Origin: Gp13-AA77 sp035946575
Lineage (GTDB): Bacteria > Acidobacteriota > Terriglobia > UBA7540
Assembly: GCA_035946575.1 (NCBI GenBank)
Contig: DASYZG010000024.1
Location: forward strand, 124,001 to 188,000
DNA length: 64,000 bases
Reading direction: 5' to 3'
The position numbers and the translations under genes were made by a program. Shown one piece after another: positions 52,081 through 61,006 of this stretch (positions within the stretch are counted from its first letter, which is position 1; each line of letters begins with the position of its first letter). Under the pieces are notes generated by a model. It searched no databases. It worked only from the letters and a program-made list of their open reading frames with translations, and had not been told where the DNA came from.

Positions 52081-53385
52081 ATGCCAGTGAACAGAGCCCG
52101 AGGATCGCGACGTTCGCTGGTCACCTTCACCCGCGCTTTGGGGTGCCTTCTCGGGCTCGTTTGCCTCAGCCGTCCGCTGCATGGCTACGCGGTCCTGACT
52201 CACGAAGCCATCATCGACTCCCAGTGGGAAGAGCAGATCGTGCCGCTTCTGCGCGCGCGATTTCCCGAGGCCACCGAGTTCCAGATCGAGGAGGCGCACG
52301 CCTACGCCTATGGCGGCTCGGTGATTCAGGACATGGGCTACTACCCCTTCGGCAGCCGCTTCTTCAGCCATCTCACGCACTACGTTCGCACCGGCGACTT
52401 CGTCGAGGCGCTCTTTGAGGAATCGCGCGACATTGACGACTACGCCTTCGCGCTCGGAGCCCTGTCGCACTACGCCGCAGACATCGAGGGCCACTCCATC
52501 GCGGTGAATCGCTCGGTCCCGCTGCTGTATCCGCGATTGCATCGCGAGTACGGCAATTGGATTACCTGGGAGAACAGCCCCTGGGCGCACTCGCTCACCG
52601 AGTTCGGCTTTGACACCCTGGAAGTGGTAGCGCACCACAACGCTCCCCAGGCGTTCCGCGATTGGATCGGATTCAAGGTGCCGAAGCCACTGGTGGAACG
52701 CGCTTTTGAAGACACGTACGGTCTCAAGCTCACCCACCAGATCCTGAGCGTCGACCTGTCGGTTGCGGTCTACAAGAAGACCGCCAACCAGTTCATCCCT
52801 GAGATGACGGAGGTGGCATGGGCATTGCGCCGGAGGCAGATGCAAGGTCTCGCGTCCTCCGAACGTCACCAACGCCTCTATCACCTCTCGCGCGCGTGTT
52901 ACGTGGACTGGTTGAAGACCTACGCCAAGCCCGGGGCCGGCGACAAACTGAATGCATTTCTGTTTCGGTTGCTTCCCAAGTTCGGCCCTCTCAGCGTCTT
53001 CGACTTTCATGCGCCGAGCGTCCAAACCGAACAACTCTTTGCAGACGGCCTGAAGGCGACGGTCGCGGCCTACGATGTCAGATTGCAGGCCGTGCGCCGC
53101 GGCGACTACGATCCGCCCGACATCGATCTCGACACCGGCCGGCCTACCCAACCGGGCGAATACCGGACTTGCGATCGGACCTACGCCGTGCTTCTGCACA
53201 AGCTCAGACGCCATCACTTTGCCGGCATCAGTCCCGCGCTGCGGGACAACATCCTCGACTTCTACGCTCATTCCGCGAAGGAGCAAGTGGATGAACACCG
53301 TGCCCAAGGGCGCCGGGTGTCCCGCGACCTGGTGGCGCTCAAAGCCTTGCCAGCGGAGCCGGCCGCGAAGCCTGCGGAGCCATAA
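52081..53385 (+). CDS. Zinc-dependent phospholipase C family protein, exported
   Basis: From the ATG at 52081 the protein has 434 residues. A signal sequence (LVTFTRALGCLLGLVCLSRPLHG) precedes YAVLTHEAIIDSQW, the first His-bearing segment typical of the Zn_dep_PLPC family. FFSHLTHYVRTGDFV, FALGALSHYAADIEGHSIAVN and other His/Asp residues complete a likely tri-zinc site. The family includes bacterial phospholipase C, but many environmental members are uncharacterised, so lipid cleavage is inferred. No clear ribosome binding site was found, and a start 51 bp upstream is possible. Confidence 0.82.
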   Translation: MPVNRARGSRRSLVTFTRALGCLLGLVCLSRPLHGYAVLTHEAIIDSQWEEQIVPLLRARFPEATEFQIEEAHAYAYGGSVIQDMGYYPFGSRFFSHLTHYVRTGDFVEALFEESRDIDDYAFALGALSHYAADIEGHSIAVNRSVPLLYPRLHREYGNWITWENSPWAHSLTEFGFDTLEVVAHHNAPQAFRDWIGFKVPKPLVERAFEDTYGLKLTHQILSVDLSVAVYKKTANQFIPEMTEVAWALRRRQMQGLASSERHQRLYHLSRACYVDWLKTYAKPGAGDKLNAFLFRLLPKFGPLSVFDFHAPSVQTEQLFADGLKATVAAYDVRLQAVRRGDYDPPDIDLDTGRPTQPGEYRTCDRTYAVLLHKLRRHHFAGISPALRDNILDFYAHSAKEQVDEHRAQGRRVSRDLVALKALPAEPAAKPAEP

Positions 53386-53619
53386 TGGGCAGATTGTCGG
53401 CCAGTCCGGCCCAGGATCGATTGCGGCGACAGGAGAGCACGCGGAACTTGACGCCATCGGGCGGCAACCCTAGAATCAAACCCGGTCCTTACCACATCCA
53501 ATGGGAAGGAAGAAGATAACCTGTCATAATTTGAAGACCATGGAGTACAGGCCGTGAACAACGATCGACCGCAGAACAGCTTCATCTCCGCTCAATCCAT
53601 TCGTCCAAGGAGTGCTGGA

Positions 53620-54060
53620 ATGTACCCTGAAGAATTTGTCGCGCCCATGCGCGAAGAACTCACGAGCATCGGCTTTCGCGAGCTGCGGACGTCTGAAGAC
53701 GTGGACGCGGCCCTGGCGCACACGCCGGGAACCACGCTGGTGGTGGTGAACTCGATTTGCGGCTGCGCGGCTGGCAAGGCCCGGCCGGGCGTCGCCTCCG
53801 CGCTGCAGAACGCGCATCGCCCGGACAATCTGACGACGGTCTTTGCCGGACAGGATCGCGAAGCTACCGATCGCGCCCGAAGTTACTTCACCGGCTATCC
53901 GCCCTCTTCGCCCTCCATCGCGCTGCTTCGCGACGGAAAACTCATTTTCATGATGGAGCGCCGCGACATCGAAGGGCGGGATCCCTACTCGATCGCCGAT
54001 GATCTGACACGGGCGTTCGACCAGCATTGCGCGCCGGCCGCTTCATCGGCGGCTTCGTAA
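53620..54060 (+). CDS. Bacilliredoxin (BrxA/BrxB, YphP/YqiW family)
   Basis: The protein is 146 residues from the ATG at 53620, set by AAGGAG eight bases upstream. The thioredoxin-like protein has the unusual CGC active site (VVNSICGCAAGKARPG, Cys47 and Cys49), with the family context MYPEEFVAPMREELTSIGF at the start and YPPSSPSIALLRDGKLIFMMERRDIEGR later. In Firmicutes such proteins remove bacillithiol from oxidised cysteines; Acidobacteriota also carry bacillithiol genes in some lineages, so the same role is plausible here. There is no operon partner. Confidence 0.92.
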   Translation: MYPEEFVAPMREELTSIGFRELRTSEDVDAALAHTPGTTLVVVNSICGCAAGKARPGVASALQNAHRPDNLTTVFAGQDREATDRARSYFTGYPPSSPSIALLRDGKLIFMMERRDIEGRDPYSIADDLTRAFDQHCAPAASSAAS

Positions 54061-54125
54061 TGAGCCGAGGGGAGTCGATCCGGGAGCGTAAGTAGTGACG
54101 GCTGCCAGCAGACCGGTCATGGCGA

Positions 54126-54722
54126 TCAGCCTTCAGTCCGCAGCGCTGCAGAACTGTCGCTCCCGCCTTCGCCGGGAAAGTTCGCGAGCTTGGAGTACTG
54201 CGCGCCTTCCGGGCGGAGCTTGCTTGCGAACAGAAAGAACTCCGACACGGTGAATCGTCCGAAGCTGCCGGCCCCGGTCTTCTGGAGCGCTGCTTCGAGC
54301 TCGGGCTGTGGATGGTGATTCTCGAACCGGGCTAGCGTCAGGTGAGGTTGAAAGGAGCGATTTTCAGGCGCGAAGCCGAGGATTCCCATTGCTGCTTCGA
54401 CTCGTGTCGCAACTTCCTCGAGTGCCGGAGGCGCTTCCAGCCCCACCCAGAACACCCGCGGACGGCGCGCGCTGGGAAAAAATCCAAATCCAGCCACGTC
54501 GACCTCGAAGGCGTCAAAGCGCAGCGGCCGCAACGCATGGGAGATCTCCGGCAGCCGGCCAGCCGCAACTTCACCCAGGAACTTGAGGGTAAGATGCAGA
54601 CCCTCCGGACGCGTCCAGCGAATGTCTCTGCTTTTGCCGCATGCGTCGCGCAAACGTGCTTGCTCGCGCGCCAGGGCCGCGCGCACCGGCTCGGGAAGAT
54701 CAATCGCGATGAAGAGTCTCAT
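54126..54722 (-). CDS. thpR: RNA 2',3'-cyclic phosphodiesterase (ThpR/LigT)
   Basis: This 2H-phosphoesterase is 198 residues from the ATG at 54722. Its two catalytic HLTL motifs are at residues 43-46 (GLHLTLKFLG) and 126-129 (QPHLTLARF), and MRLFIAIDLPEPVR is the family N-terminus. It opens 2',3'-cyclic phosphates, or ligates RNA ends in reverse. The C-terminal 20 residues (FPGEGGSDSSAALRTEG) extend past the usual fold. It is convergent with the bacilliredoxin gene and upstream of no obvious partner. Confidence 0.92.
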   Translation of the reverse strand: MRLFIAIDLPEPVRAALAREQARLRDACGKSRDIRWTRPEGLHLTLKFLGEVAAGRLPEISHALRPLRFDAFEVDVAGFGFFPSARRPRVFWVGLEAPPALEEVATRVEAAMGILGFAPENRSFQPHLTLARFENHHPQPELEAALQKTGAGSFGRFTVSEFFLFASKLRPEGAQYSKLANFPGEGGSDSSAALRTEG

Positions 54723-54787
54723 AGCCGAATACATGGCGGGTAGCGAGCGGTGAATGGCGAGTAGAGGATTTGAAGAAATTGCTCAAA

Positions 54788-55795
54788 CTAAACCTCTGAA
54801 TACGCTTCGCGAATCAAGGACTTCAAGTAGTCGAGATCCGTTTTGGCGGCGGCCATCACCTCCGGAACCTTGTCGCGCGAGAGCGCGATTCCCTGGCTGT
54901 CCGACACACCTGGGATGCTGTATTCCTCGTGAATCGTGATCGGTCCGTGGAAATCCGAGTGGGCGAGCGTTTGCACAAACTCCTTCCAATGGGCCATCCC
55001 CTGGCCCAGCGGGACGTTTTCAGCTTCCCAGCGATGCTGGCCGGCCTGCTTCCAGACAAAATCCTTGGCCGCGATCATCTTCAGGCGGGGCATCACCAGA
55101 TTGGCGGCGATCTTCCAACCGCCCACGCCGCCCTCCGTCGTCGCCTGGCTCAGATCAAAATAATAGCCGCACCAGCGGGAATCGAGAGGCTCAATCACTC
55201 GCGCCATGTCCCAGGTGGGCGCGCCGATGTACCCGTCGTGGTTGTGGTATCCCACCTGGATTCCGTGCTCGCCTGCCATTTTCACGAGACCCTGAAACTT
55301 CCGGCCGGCGTCCTCGAGCTCGGCCAGGACGTTCACGAATTTGTAGTGATAATATCCCGGCTTCAAGAAGGGAATGGAGAGCTTGCTCACGGCGGTCAGG
55401 ATAGGCTCCGCCGCGGGGTCGTCGGCCGAATGCAGTTCGGTGGTGATCATCGGCACTTCGAGCCCCGCGCTGCGAATGGCGCTGACCGCCTGAGGAAGAT
55501 CGGTCGTCACGCGCTCCGGCAAAACGTGCCCGCCCGGGCGTACCGTCAGATCGATCCCACCAAAGCCCGCGCGCTTGGCGCTTTGTGCCAATTCCGCCCA
55601 GTTCAACTGCGGAACCGGCTTCGAGAACAGGCAGAGAGTCCCTCGAAAAGGACCGCGCGCTGTAGGGGTGGTATCCTCACCGCCGGACGGTACTGCGACG
55701 GGGATCGCTTTCGAGACTCCGGCCGAAAGCGCGAGCGCGCCGGCTAGCACCGGCGTCGATTGAAGAAAACTCCGCCTCGATATGTGTTCGCTCAT
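54788..55795 (-). CDS. Exported sugar phosphate isomerase/epimerase-fold protein, second copy
   Basis: The protein has 335 residues from the ATG at 55795 (GAGGATC upstream). A twin-arginine leader (ISRRSFLQSTPVLAGALALSAG) precedes a xylose-isomerase-like TIM barrel: FGGIDLTVRPGGHVLPERV, VPMITTELHS, VGYHNHDGYIG, YFDLSQA, MIAAKDFVW, GPITIHEEYS. The metal ligands are a His, Glu and Asp set in these strands. It probably acts on a sugar or inositol in the periplasm. The PQQ-dehydrogenase gene ends 22 bp upstream on the same strand, so the two may be co-transcribed and process the same sugar oxidatively. Confidence 0.85.
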   Translation of the reverse strand: MSEHISRRSFLQSTPVLAGALALSAGVSKAIPVAVPSGGEDTTPTARGPFRGTLCLFSKPVPQLNWAELAQSAKRAGFGGIDLTVRPGGHVLPERVTTDLPQAVSAIRSAGLEVPMITTELHSADDPAAEPILTAVSKLSIPFLKPGYYHYKFVNVLAELEDAGRKFQGLVKMAGEHGIQVGYHNHDGYIGAPTWDMARVIEPLDSRWCGYYFDLSQATTEGGVGGWKIAANLVMPRLKMIAAKDFVWKQAGQHRWEAENVPLGQGMAHWKEFVQTLAHSDFHGPITIHEEYSIPGVSDSQGIALSRDKVPEVMAAAKTDLDYLKSLIREAYSEV

Positions 55796-55817
55796 GAGAG
55801 ATCCTCGCGGTCGCCTG

Positions 55818-58196
55818 TTAAGGCAAACCAAAACACAAAATATTCGGGCCGACAGCAAGCGCAAAGAACTGCTTCCCGCCGACGCCATAGGTCATGGGCG
55901 AGGCTTTATTCTCGCCGCTCGTGGCAAAGTGCCACAAGGTTTTGCCGTTTCGCTGATCGACAGCCACAACGTTTCCGCCGGGATCTCCATACACGAGGAT
56001 TCCACCCGCGGTCGCCAGTACCCCCGCTTCCCTTTTACCCTCGATCGGGCCGATCTGCGGAACCTCCCAGACCACTTTCCCGGTTTCGATATCCAGGGCT
56101 CGCAGGAACTTCTTCCCGGGCTCCTCTCGGGGACGCCCGGCTCTCCAGTTGCCGGCGGAGAGCTTGACCTCGCATTTCTCGCGGGCCATCAGGTAATACA
56201 AATGCGTCAGGGGGCTGAAAGCCGTCGCGTTCCAGTTCGTGCCGTAATCAGGACAAACGAGCGCGCTCTCCGGCAACAATTGTGGCCGGCCATCGGGACC
56301 GATGGTGCTCGCCCAAGTTGTTTTCACAAAACTCTTGGCGAGCAAAACCTGCCCGCTGGTTCGATCCAGCACATAGAGGAATCCATTCTTGTCGGCGTGC
56401 AGCAGGAGTTTCCGCTCCCGTCCCTGGTATTTCGTGTCCACCAGCACCAGCGGCGCGTTGGCGTCCCAATCGTGAACGTCATGCGGCGTGACTTGATAGG
56501 ACCATTTCACTTTGCCGGTGCCGGGATCGAGCGCCAGGATGCAATCGGTGTACAGATTATCCCCGGGGCGGCTGCTGTCATCGGAGTCGGGAAAGGGATT
56601 ACCAGTGGTCCAATAGAGGGTGTCCATCTCCGGATCGTACGACCCCGTCAGCCACGTCGCCCCCCCGGCGCCCGACCCGGGATTGCCGCCCCAACTCTCG
56701 GCCCCTGGCTCCCCTTTGGCCGGCACGGTCCAGCGCCGCCACAGGCGTTCGCCGCTCGAGGCCTTGTAGGCTGCCACAAATCCGCGTATGCCCCAATCGC
56801 CGCCGGAAACGCCCGCGACCACAGCATCCTTCACCACCAGGGGTGCTACCGTCGAGCCGTAGTGCATCGGCTCGTCAGGCATGACCGTGTCCCAAACCAA
56901 CTTTCCGGTGGTGCGGCTCAACGCGATCAGGTGGGCATCAGGCGTCGTCATGAATAGGTTGTTCCCGAGGATGGCCACGCCTCGATTGGTGCCGAGCGAG
57001 GCGTCTCCGAACAATTGCAGGGGGCGTGGCCGCGAGTACTGCCAGATCATCTGGCCGGTGCGCGCGTCCAGGGCAAAGGCGCTCTGCGGGCCCGTGATAT
57101 ACATGATCCCGTCGGCGACAATCGGCGTTACCTCGAGTCCGAAGTACTTCATGTTTTCGGCGAAATAGGACGTGTCCGGAAGAAATTGTTTCCAGAGAGG
57201 GACCGAGAAGATCCACTTCAACACCAGCTTGTCCACATTTGTGGTGTTGATCTGATGAAGTTGGCTGTACCGATTGCCGCTGAGGTCGCCGTTGTAGGTC
57301 AGCCAGTCGCCCGGCCCGGGGTGGAGAATTCGCGAGAAGGGTATGCCGCCCGGCGACGCAGATTCGACGGCCTTCCCCGCCCCCGGTTTTACGCCCGTGA
57401 GTCGGGCAAGATACGCGACAAGATTTTGCAGCTCTCCGGGGTCTGCCTGCACCGGTGGCATCGGGGATTGCTTTTCCTCACGGACACCCGAAATCTCGCT
57501 CCGGTCGACCGGGTGAAAATCGCCGCTGAGGTCCTGAAGCACGATTTCAAAATTGCTCCCGCTTCGGGCAAAACCGTGAACTGTACGCCCGTTCCGCAAT
57601 TCTACGATCACCGATTCATAGCCCGGTGTAATCTGTGCGCTGGGTTGAAGCAGCGCCTGGCGAAGCTCGTCCACCGTCAATTCATGGGCGACATTCGACA
57701 GGTCCGGACCCACCGGTCTCCCACGGCCTGAGACCATGTGGCATGAGGAACATTGGCCTTTGCCGAAAAAGAACCGTTCTCCGGCTTCGCGGTCGCCAGG
57801 AACGGCCTGCTCCGCCGCCGGCGAATTGAGCGAGTGAACCAGGACCGCAAGATCCTCGAGTTCGCTTTCAGGCAGACTGAATGCAGGCATGCCCGAGGTT
57901 GGAATCCCGCTGTGGATCAGATTCCGCAGCCAGGCTAGAGACCGGCCGCGCAGCGCGGCGTTCCCGGCCAAGGCGGGGCCTTGATCGGTGCCATGCGCGT
58001 CAAGTCCGTGGCAACCCGCACACCGCGACGCGAAAATCTTCATCGCCCGCCCTTCTGTCTCTGGCACAGCGCCCGATCTCGCTTGTGCCCAGCCCCGGAC
58101 GGCACCGAGGGCAAGCAGCGCGATGGCCACTCTCCTGATCATCTCGAGGATGCAGTCTTGGAACTTTGCGGAGTTGTTCTTGCCTTCGGGAATCAT
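55818..58196 (-). CDS. PQQ-dependent dehydrogenase with two N-terminal cytochrome c domains
   Basis: The protein has about 792 residues (774 if it starts at the ATG at 58142, which gives the better signal peptide MIRRVAIALLALGAVRGWAQA). Two haem sites, CAGCH (about residue 60) and CSSCH (about 155), each have a later Met ligand. From about residue 290 an eight-bladed quinoprotein propeller follows: WLTYNGDLSGNRYSQLHQI, ITGPQSAFALDARTGQMIWQY, GGDWGIRGFVAAYKASSGERLWR, LYTDCILALDPGTGKVKWSYQVTPHDVHDWD, GNVVAVDQRNGKTLWHF. The fold fits alcohol or aldose oxidation in the periplasm with electrons passed to the haems. The adjacent-cysteine pair of methanol dehydrogenases is not seen. The cytochrome domains at the N-terminus, rather than the C-terminus, are notable. 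Confidence 0.9.
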   Translation of the reverse strand: MIPEGKNNSAKFQDCILEMIRRVAIALLALGAVRGWAQARSGAVPETEGRAMKIFASRCAGCHGLDAHGTDQGPALAGNAALRGRSLAWLRNLIHSGIPTSGMPAFSLPESELEDLAVLVHSLNSPAAEQAVPGDREAGERFFFGKGQCSSCHMVSGRGRPVGPDLSNVAHELTVDELRQALLQPSAQITPGYESVIVELRNGRTVHGFARSGSNFEIVLQDLSGDFHPVDRSEISGVREEKQSPMPPVQADPGELQNLVAYLARLTGVKPGAGKAVESASPGGIPFSRILHPGPGDWLTYNGDLSGNRYSQLHQINTTNVDKLVLKWIFSVPLWKQFLPDTSYFAENMKYFGLEVTPIVADGIMYITGPQSAFALDARTGQMIWQYSRPRPLQLFGDASLGTNRGVAILGNNLFMTTPDAHLIALSRTTGKLVWDTVMPDEPMHYGSTVAPLVVKDAVVAGVSGGDWGIRGFVAAYKASSGERLWRRWTVPAKGEPGAESWGGNPGSGAGGATWLTGSYDPEMDTLYWTTGNPFPDSDDSSRPGDNLYTDCILALDPGTGKVKWSYQVTPHDVHDWDANAPLVLVDTKYQGRERKLLLHADKNGFLYVLDRTSGQVLLAKSFVKTTWASTIGPDGRPQLLPESALVCPDYGTNWNATAFSPLTHLYYLMAREKCEVKLSAGNWRAGRPREEPGKKFLRALDIETGKVVWEVPQIGPIEGKREAGVLATAGGILVYGDPGGNVVAVDQRNGKTLWHFATSGENKASPMTYGVGGKQFFALAVGPNILCFGLP

Positions 58197-58449
58197 GGAT
58201 CAATGAGGGTGAGCTGCGATCTGCCTTCGATCACACAGGTCCGAGCGTGTACATGCCTTCCGTGCATCGCTGAAACTCCCAGTATCGCCCAGCAGGCAGC
58301 GATATCGAAATGGGTGGGAACCCGAGCGCGACCACACGAGGGATCCAGTTGGTCGGACCGATCAACGGAGGTCACCGGCGAGGGGCAGTTTCAACGATTT
58401 CTTGACCGGTGGGCATGCCCGGCGGGATTCAAACCCCAACGCACGACAG

Positions 58450-59220
58450 CTATCGGTTTGTTGGGCGGGAAGCAGCTGCTTCAGCGCTCTTCTTGCGGTT
58501 GTAATCGTCGATGACGCGCGCAACGTAGGCGCGGGTTTCGCGGTAGGGAGGAACACCGCCGTACCGACGGACGCGCTGCCATCCGGCGTTGTACGCAGCG
58601 AGCGCCCTGAGGGCGTCGCCCTGATAGTAGTCGAGCAACTGGCGGAGATACTTTGTGCCGCCCTCGACATTGGCGGCTGGGTCGAAGGCGTCCGTCACGC
58701 CGAGCATGGCGGCAGTCTGCGGCATCAGCTGCATCAGCCCTCGCGCGCCTTTGGACGAAACCGCCGTGGGGTTGAACGCGCTTTCCGCCTTCACCACGCT
58801 GGAGATGAAATCCGCATCAACCTGGTGCCGCATCGCCGCATGCGCGATAAAACTATCAAGGGGCGCCCGGGGCTGAATCGAGCGCTCCCTGGATGGTCGC
58901 GCCTCCGTGGGGACTAGCGTGGCAGGCTCTCCGGGTTCAAGTCGCTCGATTTCTTCGCTGGCCACTTCCACATATCCCGCGCCGCCGTCGCCGCAGACCC
59001 ACAATCGCGTCGTCGCGCCGAAAGCTTCCCTGCGCAGGTAGCGAAGCGTGAATCCGTTCCGCAGGACGGCAGTCTGACAGACTTCACGGGACGCGGATGG
59101 GAGCCTTTGATCCTCGGGCCCCTTTGCTGCTCCGCGGGAGCTCACCGAGACCAGAAAAATGCCAAGCATGTAGACGATCGACCGATACACCTTATTCACC
59201 TGAACCCCGAACAATACCAA
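58450..59220 (-). CDS. Lytic transglycosylase (SLT domain)
   Basis: The protein of about 256 residues has an N-terminal hydrophobic leader (VYMLGIFLVSVSSRGAA); GTG or ATG starts within the first 20 codons are all possible. A Cys-containing linker domain is followed by the SLT domain from residue about 120: ISSVVKAESAFNPTAVSSKGARGLMQLMPQTA with the catalytic Glu, GTKYLRQLLDYYQGDALRALAAYNAG and YRETRAYVARVIDDYN. It cleaves peptidoglycan glycan strands to 1,6-anhydromuramyl products. It sits 64 bp downstream of a type II secretion/pilus-like operon on the same strand, so it may clear a path for that machine. Confidence 0.9.
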   Translation of the reverse strand: MVLFGVQVNKVYRSIVYMLGIFLVSVSSRGAAKGPEDQRLPSASREVCQTAVLRNGFTLRYLRREAFGATTRLWVCGDGGAGYVEVASEEIERLEPGEPATLVPTEARPSRERSIQPRAPLDSFIAHAAMRHQVDADFISSVVKAESAFNPTAVSSKGARGLMQLMPQTAAMLGVTDAFDPAANVEGGTKYLRQLLDYYQGDALRALAAYNAGWQRVRRYGGVPPYRETRAYVARVIDDYNRKKSAEAAASRPTNR

Positions 59221-59284
59221 CCCAACTTACCGCCGCAGCTAAACGGCCATTTCGGTCTGAAACGAGCCTAGCGTTCCGCCCCGT

Positions 59285-60283
59285 CTAGGGCGCCGGCGAG
59301 GCCGTCTGGAACGGATTCGGCGACCCTGGAGCGCCGCCCTGGGGGGCGCCCGTGGACATGCCCGGCATCATCCAGGCTCCGGCAACCACTCCGAAAAACT
59401 CCCATTCGTTGTAATGCTGCTTGCCGTTCCAGATGCGAATCGACGCGTGGCGGCTCGTGCTCGCTACACCCGCTATGAACCCTCCAAAAGTTTTCCTGGA
59501 CCCATCGTCCGACTGACTCGATGAGCCGTCCTCCGCTTCCCCCTGGCCTCCTGCCGGGTCCTGACCTCCCGCCGCGGTCTCCGGCGAGCCCGGCTCATCA
59601 GACTGAGGATCCGCTGGGCTGGATTCCGCGTCGGCGTCGCCCGATTGAGACTGGCTCGCTTGCGACGGCCGGAAGAGAGCGGGTTGGCCGCCAAACCCGA
59701 ACTGCGCGGAAGCGTATTGAGACGGGACGAACAGCGTCGAACTGATCGGGGCCTGACCGAACTGGGGGACACTAGGGGAAATCGCCGCCGAACCCAGGGC
59801 TGCTTGCCCGGGAGAGTTCGAACCCGGCCTGCCCATCATCGTGGAGTCGGCCAGTACTCCCGCTGGACTGATGTAAATGAAGCGCCAGTCTCCGCCTCGA
59901 GTCATCGGATCCTTGAATTCCTTGCGCAGAAACCGAATGTTGTTCGTCTCGATCAGTTCCTGCACCGTAAAGGGATAACGTCCAAATTGGTTGTGGAAGA
60001 GGTAGATGGCACGCGCGTACTGGTTGCCTCTGAAAACGAGCTCTTCTTCCCGCTCGCGCTGACCTTGAGTGAGGATATCCGGCGCGAGCGCCGTGAGCCA
60101 AACCAGCAGCACGGTTACGGTCACCATCAGCAGGAGCAGCGTGTAGCCTCGGTTTCGACTTCCGACCGGCCATGGCTTGCGATGTGATTCGCCGTCCCTT
60201 CCCCGCCCGCTTGACCGGCCCATCCCGCGACTACCCCTCGCCATCGCTCTCCTACAAGATCTGGTCATTCCGCCGTGGCTCAC
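59285..60283 (-). CDS. Pseudopilin-like type II secretion/pilus protein without Glu5
   Basis: The protein is up to 332 residues; the start is uncertain because the first 40 residues are low-complexity Arg/Gly/Ser. The prepilin-like signal RNRGYTLLLLMVTVTVLLVW has the positively charged leader and Gly before the cut, but position 5 of the mature helix is Leu rather than the usual Glu. A helix and a GspG-like segment follow (REREEELVFRGNQYARAIYLFHNQFGRYPFTVQELIE). The C-terminal half is an acidic Gln/Ser/Pro-rich linker (about residues 205-265), ending in a Gly/Pro tail. Pseudopilins build the piston of type II secretion; GspK-like tip proteins also lack Glu5. It is the last gene of the operon, overlapping the preceding gene by four bases. 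Confidence 0.7.
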   Translation of the reverse strand: MSHGGMTRSCRRAMARGSRGMGRSSGRGRDGESHRKPWPVGSRNRGYTLLLLMVTVTVLLVWLTALAPDILTQGQREREEELVFRGNQYARAIYLFHNQFGRYPFTVQELIETNNIRFLRKEFKDPMTRGGDWRFIYISPAGVLADSTMMGRPGSNSPGQAALGSAAISPSVPQFGQAPISSTLFVPSQYASAQFGFGGQPALFRPSQASQSQSGDADAESSPADPQSDEPGSPETAAGGQDPAGGQGEAEDGSSSQSDDGSRKTFGGFIAGVASTSRHASIRIWNGKQHYNEWEFFGVVAGAWMMPGMSTGAPQGGAPGSPNPFQTASPAP

Positions 60284-60927
60284 TGTCTTTGCCTGCCGCC
60301 TTCCTGTGGGAACTGCAGCTGCTCCGTCCGGTGGTAAGCCTCGTCTTCCACTTCAACTGCCGTCGCAGTGATCTGAAGCACCTTGTATCGGTTCCCGAAC
60401 AAGTCGCCCTTCTTCGCGGTGTATACGTGCACGTCCCTGGTGTTCTCCGAGCAGTCGGCGGTGCCTGGGCAGTCCTCGATGAATGCCTGCCGCGGCGCTC
60501 CTTTTTCCTCCTCGTAACCAAGCGCCTTGAGCGTTATGGGGGCCGGCAGCGGCGGGGCTGCTGCCAGCAGCGGCGGGCTGATCGGGAGGGGAAGAGGTGC
60601 GGCAGCGGCCTTCGCGTCCATCGCCTTCTTCTCTTCCGGTGTCACCCCGAAATCAAACGGACTACGGGTGTAAGCCGGCGCCGGCCGCCCCTGCAGCCTG
60701 TCCAGCGTCCGCAGATCGACCTTAGGGTCGTAAACGGCCAGGTCCTCCGGCAGGCCTCGCGAATCGCGCCCTGTGGCAGTCCGGGCAGGCGCCGCAGAAC
60801 TTCCCGGTCCGGTCGCAGATGCAGCACCCGTGCTGACATAGGTCCAGACCAGGTAGATCACCAGGGCCAGGCACAGCAACCCGAGGAGGGCCGCTTTCCT
60901 CTTCTCGCCTTGTCGAAGTTCCTTCAT
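60280..60927 (-). CDS. Inner-membrane PilP/GspC-like protein
   Basis: The protein has 215 residues from the ATG at 60927. One N-terminal transmembrane segment (KAALLGLLCLALVIYLVWTYV) is followed by a Pro/Ala-rich linker and a C-terminal beta-domain (ITLKALGYEEEKGAPRQAF, then VHVYTAKKGDLFGNRYKVLQITATAVEVED). This resembles the homology region of GspC and PilP, which links the inner-membrane platform to the secretin. Two Cys residues (DCPGTADC) could pair in the periplasm. The identity is inferred from layout and position; sequence similarity is modest. It lies between the PilO-like and pseudopilin-like genes. Confidence 0.65.
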   Translation of the reverse strand: MKELRQGEKRKAALLGLLCLALVIYLVWTYVSTGAASATGPGSSAAPARTATGRDSRGLPEDLAVYDPKVDLRTLDRLQGRPAPAYTRSPFDFGVTPEEKKAMDAKAAAAPLPLPISPPLLAAAPPLPAPITLKALGYEEEKGAPRQAFIEDCPGTADCSENTRDVHVYTAKKGDLFGNRYKVLQITATAVEVEDEAYHRTEQLQFPQEGGRQRQ

Positions 60928-61006
60928 GGTCGCGCCACTCGTCACTCGCCACTTTTGCCGATCGGTCTGCGGCGAGCTGCGGCGAACCGCGCCGGCCGCA
61001 GACGAA

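Noticed and set aside
51811..53457. 548-codon minus-strand frame opposite the phospholipase C-like gene
   Set aside because: Antisense to an exported family protein; composition and lack of motifs indicate a shadow.
58411..58441. tRNA 3'-end-like sequence (T-arm resembling GTTTGAATCCC on the minus strand)
   Set aside because: The T-stem has mismatches and no anticodon arm, D-arm or matching acceptor strand is found upstream; the preceding bases encode the lytic transglycosylase.
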